From Pseudoselenomonas ruminantium (GTDB lineage Bacteria; Bacillota; Negativicutes; Selenomonadales; Selenomonadaceae): DNA of 38,224 bases. Shown piece by piece: positions 16,218 through 23,833 of this stretch; position 1 is the stretch's first letter, and each line of letters opens with the position of its first letter. Where the stretch lies: NCBI GenBank assembly GCA_002373045.1, contig DFHU01000026.1, positions 35,879 to 74,102 of the forward strand. Reading direction: 5' to 3'. The notes under the pieces are model-generated. The model made no database searches and was not told the origin of the DNA. It saw only the letters and a program-made list of their open reading frames with translations. The position numbers and the translations under genes were made by a program.

Positions 16218-16276
16218 TTTACATCTATCCAGCACTGTCCTACAATAGTTTACATACATTTACAATCATGTTTACA
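16218..16276 (+). promoter_or_regulatory. thrE promoter with downstream TTTACA repeats
   Basis: TTTACA (16218-16223), a 17-base spacer and TACAAT (16241-16246) form a good sigma-70 promoter. Three more TTTACA copies follow at 16249, 16259 and 16271, spaced 10 and 12 bases, that is about one helical turn each. They lie between the start point and the ribosome site and could be an operator. Confidence 0.6.
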
Positions 16277-16299
16277 TTTTTTGAGAGGGAAGGGATATT

Positions 16300-17628
16300 T
16301 TGAGTGACGACAAGGATGAAATACTAAACAAGCCCTTTGCAGAAATCGGCGAAAAGCTCCATCTGCTGCTGCAGACCGGGGCACTGTTAATGGAAAACGG
16401 TGCGGACAGCGACCGCACCGTACGGGATATGCGGCGGGCTGCCGCCTTCATGGGCATTGACAGCGAGCATATGCATCAGCATGTACTCTACACGACCTTG
16501 ATGTTAAATGTCAGTGACAGCCGTCACTCCTATACGGAATTTTGCAAGTATCAAAAACACGGGATTAATATGACCACCCTGTCGGCAGTCAGCAAACTGA
16601 CCTGGCGGGCACTGGCACAAAACTACAGCCTGGAGGCCTTTCGGCGGCAGCTGAACAATATTCGCAATCTGCCGCGGGCTTACCCGGTATGGCTGACCGC
16701 CTTAGGGGCCGGCGCAGCCTGCGGCGGTTTTTGTAAGCTCTTTGGCGGCAGCTGGCTGGATTTTCTCTTAACCGCCATCTGTTCTCTGCTGGGATTTTAT
16801 GTGCGGCGCCTTTGCACCGCTTACGCGTTTAATACCTATGCCACCATTGCCATTACCTCCTTTGTAACGACCATTCTGGCATGGAGTACCCAGTTCCTTA
16901 CCGGCGGACTGAACTGGTATCCGCTTATCGCCTGCACTTTATTCCTTGTACCGGGCATTCCTTTGATAAACGCCGTTGATGACCTGCTCAATAACTTTAT
17001 CGTGGCAGGCATGACCCGCGCCATGCACACGGTACTGGTCGTCAGCAGCATGACCTTCGGCATCGTTATCGCCATAAGGCTTTGCGGGGTGACAGACTTC
17101 ACCCATGTACAGCTCACGCCGGAAACCGTCTACTTTTCCCATGCCGTTGCCGCAGCCATCGGCGCTGTTGGCTTTTCCATCATCTTTAACGTCCCGCCCC
17201 GGATTCTCCCCGTAGTGGCAGTTGGCGGCATCATTACCGTACTCATCCGCAATATCACCGTATTGGAATTGGGCTTTTCCCAGACCGCCGGCTCCTTTCT
17301 GGGCGCAGCCGTTGTCGGGCTTATCGCCCTTAGAGCTATTCACTGGTTCCATACGCCCAATATCGTTATGACCATTCCTTCAGCTATCCCCATGATTCCC
17401 GGCGTGCTCCTGTACCGCCTGCTCTTTGCCCTCCTAAATATTCACTCCATTACCGCTGAAGAATTCTTCACCAGCCTGCAAAGCGGCATTGACGGCATCA
17501 CCATTGTCATCGGCATTGCCGTAGGTGTGGCGATTCCCAATATCTTTATCCATCGCCAGATTGAACGTCGCAAACAGGATAATGTAGCCAGACTGCTGGC
17601 CAAAAGATATGCCGAAAGCGAAGATTAA
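16300..17628 (+). CDS. thrE: ThrE-family threonine/serine exporter (fused two-domain form)
   Basis: 442 residues. The N-terminal soluble part of about 130 residues (LHLLLQTGALLMENGADSDR, and the HQHVLYTTLMLNV region) and the first five-helix bundle form the DUF1212 part. The second half repeats a bundle (DUF3815 type, PSAIPMIPGVLLYRLLFAL). In many Firmicutes these are two separate genes; here they are joined, as in Corynebacterium ThrE. The likely role is proton-driven export of threonine and serine. The chosen start is TTG at 16300, with AGGGAAGGG just upstream giving the usual N-terminus. It has its own promoter and may originally have been adjacent to azlC, another amino-acid exporter gene. 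Confidence 0.85.
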   Translation: MSDDKDEILNKPFAEIGEKLHLLLQTGALLMENGADSDRTVRDMRRAAAFMGIDSEHMHQHVLYTTLMLNVSDSRHSYTEFCKYQKHGINMTTLSAVSKLTWRALAQNYSLEAFRRQLNNIRNLPRAYPVWLTALGAGAACGGFCKLFGGSWLDFLLTAICSLLGFYVRRLCTAYAFNTYATIAITSFVTTILAWSTQFLTGGLNWYPLIACTLFLVPGIPLINAVDDLLNNFIVAGMTRAMHTVLVVSSMTFGIVIAIRLCGVTDFTHVQLTPETVYFSHAVAAAIGAVGFSIIFNVPPRILPVVAVGGIITVLIRNITVLELGFSQTAGSFLGAAVVGLIALRAIHWFHTPNIVMTIPSAIPMIPGVLLYRLLFALLNIHSITAEEFFTSLQSGIDGITIVIGIAVGVAIPNIFIHRQIERRKQDNVARLLAKRYAESED

Positions 17629-17802
17629 ACGCATTAGGAACTAGAGAAAAGAAGGCTTTTAACAGCCAAGTATAACTTATAAAAAGTTGATGAAAACCGA
17701 TAAAAAGTCTAAGCAACCTAAGCAAACTTACTTTCCGATACAGAAATAGTACAATGTCCATCAAGGCATGGTATAATTATTCGTATAGGGGAGGTGAATG
17801 CG

Positions 17803-19104
17803 ATGATAAGGTCAGTCAGGATACGACTACTGCCAAACAACAAGCAAAGAACTAAACTTTTTCAGTTCGCAGGTGCTTCAAGATTTGCCTATAACTGGGC
17901 TTTAGATAAGCAAATGGATAATTTCAGAGAAGGCAGAAAACTGCAAAGTGATTATGACCTTCGCAAGGAGTTCACCGTTCTACGTAATTCTGAAGAATAC
18001 TCGTGGCTTCTAGGTATATCCAACAATGTCACCAAGCAGGCTATCAAGGATTTGTGCATAGCGTACAAGAACTTATTCCACAAGCAGAGGCAGAAAGGGT
18101 ATGTCAAATATTCACCCAAGAAGCTGGCACTTTTTGCTCGCATCGGCAGGAAACCGACCGTCTATGACATGAACGGGCACCCTAAGTTTCGCAGCAAAAA
18201 AAATGGCGACTTTCGTTTCTATCAGGACAATGTAAAAATCCAGTTCACAGCTACGCATGTTAAGCTGGAAAATATAGCTGGCAGCAGAAAAAAGAACCGT
18301 CAACGGCTCAACTGGATAAGGCTTGCTGAAAAGGGAAGAATTCCTGTAAAGGGAAGATACACCCAACCACGGATAACCTTTGACGGTGAAAACTGGTGGC
18401 TTTCCGTAGGAATCAGAACTTCTTATACGCTAAAGCCAATGCGAGGACTAAACTTCAGTCGCAAACAGCCGGGACGTTCCTGCACAGAAGGTGTCGGCAT
18501 TGATTTAGGTATCAAAGACTTAGCGATAATCTCGGACTTTACAATAGTCAAAAATATCAATAAGTCTCGTACAATAAGGAATCTCAAAAAGAAACGACGC
18601 AGGTTGCAGCGTCAGGTATCGCGAAAATACCAGATGAACAAGAAAGGAGAGCGTTACTGCAAAACAAGCAACCTTATAAAAAGCGAAAAACGACTTTTAC
18701 GAATCAATCACAGGCTGGCTGCCATCAGAGCCAATCATGTACATCAGGCGACGAGAATGATTATAAACCGAAAGCCAAGGTTTATATGCCTTGAAGACCT
18801 GAATGTGCAGGGGATGATGAAGAATGAGCACCTGTCTGAAAAAGTTCAGGAACAGAATTTTTATGAATTCCGCAGGCAGATTGAATACAAGGCACAGTGG
18901 GCAAGAATTCCCGTGGTTATTGCTGACTGCTGGTATCCTAGTTCTAAGACTTGTATTGAATGCGGATATGTAAATAAAGACCTGAAGCTGTCAGACAGGA
19001 CATATGTCTGTCCCGTCTGTGGCAATGTGATAGGCCGTGACTTCCAAGCATCTTTGAATCTCAAACGCTATGGGGAAGCGGAGCTATCTAAATCTGCAAG
19101 CTGA
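17803..19104 (+). CDS. tnpB: TnpB RNA-guided nuclease of an IS200/IS605-type element
   Basis: 433 residues. Helix-turn-helix start MIRSVRIRLLPNNKQRTKLF and FNWALD-like region (ASRFAYNWALDKQ), a central OB-like part, then the split RuvC nuclease: GIDLGIKDLA (first Asp), RFICLEDLNV (Glu) and IGRDFQASLNL (last Asp). All three catalytic positions are intact. Between them lies a zinc ribbon, C-IE-C and C-PV-C. TnpB proteins cut DNA guided by an omega-RNA made from the element's right end. GGGAGG eight bases before the ATG supports this start over the GTG nine bases earlier; a TATAAT lies at 17772-17777. The frame is intact, suggesting recent arrival or selection. Confidence 0.93.
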   Translation: MIRSVRIRLLPNNKQRTKLFQFAGASRFAYNWALDKQMDNFREGRKLQSDYDLRKEFTVLRNSEEYSWLLGISNNVTKQAIKDLCIAYKNLFHKQRQKGYVKYSPKKLALFARIGRKPTVYDMNGHPKFRSKKNGDFRFYQDNVKIQFTATHVKLENIAGSRKKNRQRLNWIRLAEKGRIPVKGRYTQPRITFDGENWWLSVGIRTSYTLKPMRGLNFSRKQPGRSCTEGVGIDLGIKDLAIISDFTIVKNINKSRTIRNLKKKRRRLQRQVSRKYQMNKKGERYCKTSNLIKSEKRLLRINHRLAAIRANHVHQATRMIINRKPRFICLEDLNVQGMMKNEHLSEKVQEQNFYEFRRQIEYKAQWARIPVVIADCWYPSSKTCIECGYVNKDLKLSDRTYVCPVCGNVIGRDFQASLNLKRYGEAELSKSAS

Positions 19105-19225
19105 CACCAACAAGTCAATGCAGATATGTACCGATTCGTTAGTCGGGAATTTAAGCCTCTGGAGCGTTATATCAAACGTGAGTAGTCTGTTCTTCGGGAC
19201 GGCAAAAGCGGACGTAGTGAATGAG
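19105..19225 (+). ncRNA. Candidate omega-RNA / right-end region of the TnpB element
   Basis: The stretch after tnpB holds several short hairpins: CCGATT-CGTT-AGTCGG (19131-19146), a CGTT/AACG stem, and CTGTTC-TTCG-GGACGG with a UUCG tetraloop. Structured 3' sequence of this kind is where omega-RNAs of TnpB elements lie. The exact ends are not determinable by eye, and the RNA may begin inside the tnpB 3' end. Confidence 0.4.
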
Positions 19226-19296
19226 GAATGGAACATAAAAGTTAACTTTCTACGGAAGGTTTATGGCTTTTTATAAGTTTTCAGTAACGGTTATCT

Positions 19297-20016
19297 ATGA
19301 CTCTGACAACAACCTCCGCCCCCAAAAGAGCCCCCTTTATGGAAGGCATACGCGACGGTACTCCCATCGCCCTGGGCTATCTGGTAGTAGCCTTTACGCT
19401 GGGCATTGCCGCCCGCAACGCCGGACTCACGGCTTTTGAAGGATTTTTAGCCAGCTTTTTCAATAACGCTTCAGCCGGAGAATACGCCGCCTTTACCATT
19501 ATTGCCGCCGATGCTCCCTATCTGGAACTGGCGATTATGACGCTGGTGGCCAACGCCCGCTACCTGCTCATGAGCTGCGTCGTCAGCCAAAAATTCGCCC
19601 CGGATACCAGTATTCTCCACCGCATACTGGTGGGCTTTGATATCACCGATGAAATCTTCGGCATCACCATCGCGAGAAAAGGCCCCTTAAATCCCTATTA
19701 CAACTACGGTGCCATGAGCCTGGCCCTGCCGGGCTGGTCTGTTGGCACAGCCTTAGGCGTAATGGCCGGGAACCTCCTGCCCGAAGCCGCGGTGAGCGCC
19801 CTTAGCGTGGCACTGTTCGGCATGTTCATCTGGGTAATCATCCCCCCCGCCCGCGATAACCGCATTATCGGCGCCCTCGTCGCCATCAGCTTTATCGCCA
19901 GCTTCGCCTGCGCCCATCTGCCCGTAATCAGCGACCTGTCCGGCGGCACACGGACGATTATCCTGACCATAGCCATTGCCGCCATCGGCGCCATCCTGCA
20001 CCCGGTAAAAGAATAA
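19297..20016 (+). CDS. azlC: AzlC-family branched-chain amino-acid exporter, large subunit
   Basis: 239 residues with about five to seven membrane helices. FMEGIRDGTPIALGYLVVAF, the region FNNASAGEYAAF, and MTLVANARYLLMSCVVSQKF are AzlC/YgaZ hallmarks. With the small partner AzlD it exports branched-chain amino acids or analogues. The ATG at 19297 has almost no Shine-Dalgarno signal (AACGG nearby), probably because the TnpB element now lies directly upstream. The normal partner azlD is not adjacent but 3 kb away at 23011. Confidence 0.88.
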   Translation: MTLTTTSAPKRAPFMEGIRDGTPIALGYLVVAFTLGIAARNAGLTAFEGFLASFFNNASAGEYAAFTIIAADAPYLELAIMTLVANARYLLMSCVVSQKFAPDTSILHRILVGFDITDEIFGITIARKGPLNPYYNYGAMSLALPGWSVGTALGVMAGNLLPEAAVSALSVALFGMFIWVIIPPARDNRIIGALVAISFIASFACAHLPVISDLSGGTRTIILTIAIAAIGAILHPVKE

Positions 20017-20124
20017 ACAACGAAAACGAAGCAAATGTGTATCGTAATAAGCCCATGAGGCCGGTAATGCTTTTCCGCAGCTTTTAACAATTGTGTCTAC
20101 GGCGGAGCAATTATATCATACTAA

Positions 20125-20205
20125 GCCCGTGGGGGCTGACCGTGTTTTTCGTAGCGTTTGACAAGCCTGTCTCAGCGAAGAAAAATATGGTCAGCCCCCA
20201 CGGGC
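20125..20205. repeat. 81-base long hairpin with 17-bp perfect GC-rich stem between convergent genes
   Basis: GCCCGTGGGGGCTGACC (20125-20141) pairs perfectly with GGTCAGCCCCCACGGGC (20189-20205). The inner part continues the stem imperfectly (TTTTTC/GAAAAA, then GACA-AGCC-TGTC at the tip). It lies between azlC and the convergent symporter gene, so it may serve as a bidirectional terminator. It is much longer than the other terminators here and lacks a T-run, so a MITE/REP-like repeat is an alternative. Confidence 0.65.
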
Positions 20206-20235
20206 GCCTTTATACTACGATGTTAACAATATCAG

Positions 20236-21861
20236 CTAGGAATGATAAACCGCCTCATCCACCTGCATTTCCTTCCCTGCCACCAAAAATGCCGATGTAA
20301 TATCGCCCACCACATTCTGCGCCGTTCCCGGCATGTCGATAATCGGCTCAATGCCGATAAAATGCATAACCGCCGTTCCCGGAATCCCCATATTCTCCAA
20401 AATTGGCGGCATAACGAGAAGACCTACACCGGTCATCGCCATCAGGAACTCCACACAGAACAGGGAAAAGATAAAGTCCACATCCATCTCCACCGAAAAC
20501 GTACACGCGAGCATCATAGAGATTACGGACACATAATAAGCTGTACCGTCCATGTTGAACTGCATACCTACCGGTACCGTAAATTTCGTAATCCGCTCAT
20601 TCATGCCCAGCTTTTCCACACAAAATTTCAGCGTTGCTGGCAGGCAGGCGCTGGAATTACTGCTGGAAAATGGCAGCGCACTAAATGGTACTGTTTTTTG
20701 TAGAAACGGCAGGGGAGAACAACGGCCAGCCAGAAAAATCAGCAAGGCCGCCACGATAAAGCTGAGTGGCAGGCCCAACGCAATAACCAGCAACATCCGG
20801 CCATACGTCCAAAGGCCAATAATCCCCAGCTGCATAACCATCTTGACTGTGGATATACACACCAAAAACGGCAACAGCATACTCATAGTCTGAACAACAT
20901 TCATCGTAAAGTTGCTCATAAAGCGAACCCCTTCACGAGCCCAATCCAGTTGTCCATCCATTTTGTTCAGGATAAAACCACAAAAACAGGCCAGAAACAA
21001 GGTCTGCATAATGTTATTGGTGGAAAAAGGCGAAACCACATTCCCCGGCACAATACCCACTAAAAGCGACCCCACCGTAATCCCCGGAGCATTACCCGAA
21101 TTACCATCAATTGTAAGGGTGGCCAAAATTTCCGGCATCCCCCCCATAAGATATCCTGCCAACAAACCGGCTGCTACGAAAAAAGCCAGTTTCAACAAGG
21201 ACCATATGACCACATGCCAGCCAATACGCCCAATATTACTGGAATAGGACATACTAATGATTCCTTCGATAACCGAAAAAAATATCATCGGTGCAATCGC
21301 CATCATCAATGCGCTGATAAATACCGTCTGTATCGGTTCAATAACAGCTGCCGCCAGCCAGTCCTTAAGTTCCTGAGCGGCACCAAAGTACAGCAGGGCG
21401 CCAACAACCGTGCCACTAACCAAGCCTGCCAGGATTCTGCGCACTTCCTGATACTCCGGGTCACGGAGCCTGATGGTCACAATATTTTCGCCCCGCCGTC
21501 TGCTGCGCGTATATTTCAGCTTTTTACGATGGGCCTTTAATATCGCATACCCCGGCAGCTCAGATTCTGCGTCCTCCGGCAGCATAAGCAGGGGATTATA
21601 AGCCTCGCCTTTAGCAGCCAGCAGAAATTTTAACCGATGAAAGGACTTTTGCCAACTCATAATCAGGCTAAAGTCTTGCAGATTTTTGTCATGCTTGGCA
21701 AAGCGCTGAAAAGTTTCCTCGACGAGCAGCTGCATCACATAGATTTCATGCGGCTCAGCCTTCTCATTGACCAACTTTTCCGCAATCCAGTCCATAGCCT
21801 GCGAAAAATTTTCCCAGGTAATGACAAACGAATTATCACTTATTCGAGCGTTATCAGCCAT
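20236..21861 (-). CDS. Dicarboxylate/amino-acid:cation symporter with N-terminal RsbW-like ATPase-fold domain
   Basis: 541 residues. From about residue 145 on it is a DAACS (GltP/DctA) transporter: it keeps the serine-rich loop SSSNSSACLPATL, the NMDGT motif, and DMPGTAQNVVGD in the last helix region, in place of the usual D-R-x-x-N. The first 140 residues are extra. They resemble a degenerate HATPase_c_2 (RsbW) fold: MQLLVEETFQRFAKH like the N-box, AAKGEAYNPLLM like the G1 region, and GYAILKAHRKKLKY with GENIVTIRL like the end of the fold. The usual N-box Asn is missing, so ATP binding is doubtful. Substrate unknown. Its first codons overlap the methyltransferase gene by 22 bases. Confidence 0.82.
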   Translation of the reverse strand: MADNARISDNSFVITWENFSQAMDWIAEKLVNEKAEPHEIYVMQLLVEETFQRFAKHDKNLQDFSLIMSWQKSFHRLKFLLAAKGEAYNPLLMLPEDAESELPGYAILKAHRKKLKYTRSRRRGENIVTIRLRDPEYQEVRRILAGLVSGTVVGALLYFGAAQELKDWLAAAVIEPIQTVFISALMMAIAPMIFFSVIEGIISMSYSSNIGRIGWHVVIWSLLKLAFFVAAGLLAGYLMGGMPEILATLTIDGNSGNAPGITVGSLLVGIVPGNVVSPFSTNNIMQTLFLACFCGFILNKMDGQLDWAREGVRFMSNFTMNVVQTMSMLLPFLVCISTVKMVMQLGIIGLWTYGRMLLVIALGLPLSFIVAALLIFLAGRCSPLPFLQKTVPFSALPFSSSNSSACLPATLKFCVEKLGMNERITKFTVPVGMQFNMDGTAYYVSVISMMLACTFSVEMDVDFIFSLFCVEFLMAMTGVGLLVMPPILENMGIPGTAVMHFIGIEPIIDMPGTAQNVVGDITSAFLVAGKEMQVDEAVYHS

Positions 21862-22790
21862 AAAATCTTCGCTTTCTTCAGGTCAGCCAAACGCTGCAGC
21901 TGCAACTTATTCAAGCCTCTTTCGCTGTAAAGCTGGATGGGGTTGCTAAACAGTGGAATCTGTTTCACCTTCAGCCCCTGTGCCGCAATGAACTTCTGTA
22001 CTTCTTCGTCACTATTGAAGAATTTCTGGTCAAAATCAGCATCGGCAATATCCTCGTAAACTTTTGCCGATTCCTTGTAGACTTCACGCGCATTTTTCTC
22101 GCCATAAACCACTTTGGATGCGCCCATAACAAAATCGCGGGCAGAAAAGTCCGTAGTAATATAGCAGCCACCATGTTTTTGCAAAATAGCCTTGATATTC
22201 TGCAGAACGCTGGCCTGCTGTTCATGGGTCAGATACATCATCAGGCCGTCCATAGTAATGCAGACAGGCCCTTGCATCAAATCTGCCGCCGCCATCATCT
22301 GCTCCTTGTCGGTTGCATCTGCGACTTCATACGAAGCCAGCTTCAGTTCATCAGGCTTCAGACATTTTTTCAGATAGTTGTTGCCATAGACCGCCACAGC
22401 CGGGAACTCTGCCCCAACAAACCGAATCCCCTGCCGGGCCATATAAAGCCCACGGGAGGAAAAACCACAGGCAATGTCCATGACATTCTTATAGCCATTT
22501 TGTTGGATATACTGATTGAGCGCGGCATAGCGCATCTCATGATAAAGCATATTCACCGGCTGTAACGTATAGAAATTTTTGATTTTTCCCGTGAACAACA
22601 GATGCTGCTTACCCGTAGCCTTGGCATATTCAGCCGCCTCCGGCACACCGGCCTCCCGCAGCCAAAACAGCGACGTATAGGCCGTATAAGAAACCGGCTC
22701 AAACTCCGCAGCCCAGCTTTTTCCACTCAGTAGTAGGAATAAGCCCAAAACCAAAACAGACAGCCATCTGACTGGCAATAATTTATGCAT
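21840..22790 (-). CDS. SAM-dependent methyltransferase-fold protein with signal peptide
   Basis: 316 residues from the ATG at 22790 (GGGAAGGG nine bases upstream; an open frame continues to 22856 through a terminator and is less likely). The N-terminus MHKLLPVRWLSVLVLGLFLL with GKSWAAEF looks like a Sec signal peptide. The body is a class I methyltransferase of the leucine-carboxyl/Tcmp O-methyltransferase kind: VMDIACGFSSRGLYMARQG is motif I, FVGAEFPAV follows, and PVCITMDGLMMYLTHEQQ matches the family's D-G-x-x-MYL motif. An exported SAM enzyme is odd, because SAM is cytoplasmic. It overlaps the symporter gene, so the two are probably made together. Confidence 0.8.
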   Translation of the reverse strand: MHKLLPVRWLSVLVLGLFLLLSGKSWAAEFEPVSYTAYTSLFWLREAGVPEAAEYAKATGKQHLLFTGKIKNFYTLQPVNMLYHEMRYAALNQYIQQNGYKNVMDIACGFSSRGLYMARQGIRFVGAEFPAVAVYGNNYLKKCLKPDELKLASYEVADATDKEQMMAAADLMQGPVCITMDGLMMYLTHEQQASVLQNIKAILQKHGGCYITTDFSARDFVMGASKVVYGEKNAREVYKESAKVYEDIADADFDQKFFNSDEEVQKFIAAQGLKVKQIPLFSNPIQLYSERGLNKLQLQRLADLKKAKILWLITLE

Positions 22791-22815
22791 GTTCAACACA
22801 CCCTTCCCTAATAAT

Positions 22816-22849
22816 AAAAAAACACCTTGAGAATATTTCGCCCAAGGTG
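22816..22849 (-). terminator. Terminator-like hairpin in the leader of the methyltransferase-symporter pair
   Basis: On the minus strand CACCTTG, a 13-base loop and CAAGGTG (plus-strand arms 22843-22849 and 22823-22829) are followed by seven T. It ends 26 bases before the methyltransferase ATG and so lies in its leader. No minus-strand gene lies just upstream to need it, which suggests attenuation. Confidence 0.6.
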
Positions 22850-22949
22850 CTAGCATCTCCTGCCATCAGCAATTTTTATTTCATCAGCCTGCAGACTGTT
22901 TTCTTTTCTCTTTATATCCCTAAACCAGGCAAAGTGTTATTATTTTTTC

Positions 22950-22978
22950 TTTACAATTCCTCGCCACACACCTACAAT
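22950..22978 (+). promoter_or_regulatory. azlD promoter
   Basis: TTTACA (22950-22955), exactly 17 bases, then TACAAT (22973-22978), 33 bases before the azlD ATG. The two hexamers and spacer length are identical to the thrE promoter, so azlD can be expressed alone. Confidence 0.75.
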
Positions 22979-23010
22979 GGATACATATAAATGAGGAAAG
23001 GACTCGTACT

Positions 23011-23319
23011 ATGAACCACGACATCTATATCTACCTGCTTGTTATGAGCGCGGTGACACTGGCCATCCGCATATTGCCCGTCACCCTTATCCGCCGTCCC
23101 ATCAAGAATCAATTTTTGCGGTCATTTCTGTTCTACGTCCCCTATGTGACGCTGGCGGTCATGACCTTTCCCGCCATTATGGATGCCACGCGCAGCCCCT
23201 ATGCGGGACTTTTGGCCCTCATTGTCGGCATTGGCCTTGCCTGGAAAGGCTTCAGCCTGTTCAAAGTAGCAGCCGCCTGCTGTATGGTGGTCTTTGGCGT
23301 AGAACTTCTTATCTTATAA
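23011..23319 (+). CDS. azlD: AzlD-family small subunit of branched-chain amino-acid exporter
   Basis: 102 residues, four predicted membrane helices. LAIRILPVTLIRRPIKNQFL, LFYVPYVTLAVMTFPAIM and the GLLALIVGIGLAWKG helix are typical of AzlD/YgaH. It forms a two-component exporter with AzlC. It has its own promoter, GAGGAAAGG before the start, and a strong terminator after the stop. It is parted from azlC by the minus-strand methyltransferase-symporter pair, which is unusual because azlC and azlD nearly always overlap or touch. Confidence 0.9.
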   Translation: MNHDIYIYLLVMSAVTLAIRILPVTLIRRPIKNQFLRSFLFYVPYVTLAVMTFPAIMDATRSPYAGLLALIVGIGLAWKGFSLFKVAAACCMVVFGVELLIL

Positions 23320-23324
23320 GCAAA

Positions 23325-23363
23325 AACAGCCCATGAAGCATATTCCTTGCTTCATGGGCTGTT
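23325..23363. terminator. Bidirectional terminator between azlD and the convergent small gene
   Basis: AACAGCCCATGAAGC (23325-23339) and GCTTCATGGGCTGTT (23349-23363) form a perfect 15-bp stem with a nine-base loop. AAAA on the left side gives a T-run in the minus direction, so it can stop transcripts of both flanking genes. Confidence 0.85.
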
Positions 23364-23374
23364 CGTCTATTTAT

Positions 23375-23659
23375 TTAGGCAATCTGATACACACGGGCAT
23401 CAAAATTCTTCCAATAGCTCACGGCATCATCATAGGACAGAAGGTAGCGGTCCTCGACTTCGCTTCTCCCCAGCTCGATACCATAGCAGCACTTAGCAAA
23501 CACAGCTGCCTCTTTGTTGGCCGCTTCACGGATAATCTCCCGCAGGGTATCTTCCACAAATGCCGTACGGGACTTCCACGCTGCCTGCTCTTTCAGATTA
23601 TACTTGCCTGTCTTGAACTTGAACAACTTGTTGGTGGCATTATTCACCGCAACAATCAT
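23375..23659 (-). CDS. Small conserved-looking protein of unknown function
   Basis: 94 residues from the ATG at 23659, preceded by GAGGAG at ten bases; the frame extends upstream to 23698 without a ribosome site. MIVAVNNATNKLFKFKTGKY, a helical centre (TAFVEDTLREIIREAANKEA) and CCYGIELGRSEVEDRYLLSY are visible. There is no signal peptide or membrane segment, so it is probably cytoplasmic. No family recognised. It is flanked by terminators on one side and an AT-rich stretch on the other, and so is a single-gene unit. Confidence 0.7.
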   Translation of the reverse strand: MIVAVNNATNKLFKFKTGKYNLKEQAAWKSRTAFVEDTLREIIREAANKEAAVFAKCCYGIELGRSEVEDRYLLSYDDAVSYWKNFDARVYQIA

Positions 23660-23735
23660 GGTTAATTTTCTCCTCTCCGAACATCTTTTCCACAACATTA
23701 TCCCATTAGTTTTCTATATAATATACATCTTTATA

Positions 23736-23754
23736 AAAATTACGTTGTAATTTT
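23736..23754. terminator. Small AT-rich stem-loop after panF, ahead of the small gene
   Basis: AAAATTAC (23736-23743), loop GTT, GTAATTTT (23747-23754): a perfect 8-bp stem. In the minus direction it is followed by TATAAAG. It could end panF transcription, but it lacks GC pairs. The whole stretch 23660-23833 is AT-rich with no further gene seen. Confidence 0.4.
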
Positions 23755-23833
23755 ACCCCAAAAGTCCTAATTGCGCAAGGGATTTTTTGTAATTTAGTTT
23801 GCAATTAAAAAAATTTTTTTCCCTATATGCTTA

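Larger units (their letters stand above)
17674..19279 (+). mobile_element. TnpB-only insertion (IS200/IS605-like), bounded here by a 13-bp inverted repeat
   Basis: A single tnpB with no tnpA is found between thrE and azlC. AACTTATAAAAAG (17674-17686) recurs in inverted orientation at 19267-19279, giving about 1.6 kb between the outer ends. IS200/IS605 elements normally lack terminal inverted repeats, so these bounds are tentative, and the repeat is AT-rich. No target-site duplication was seen. azlC has an unusually poor ribosome site just after the right end, as expected if its native upstream region was displaced. Confidence 0.45.

Noticed and set aside
17671..17760. Short direct repeats such as CTAAGCAA upstream of tnpB as a CRISPR array
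   Set aside because: Only two short copies, no regular spacers and no cas genes.
19070..19276. 68-codon open frame over the tnpB 3' end and downstream hairpins
   Set aside because: Overlaps tnpB in another frame and the likely omega-RNA region; no family features.
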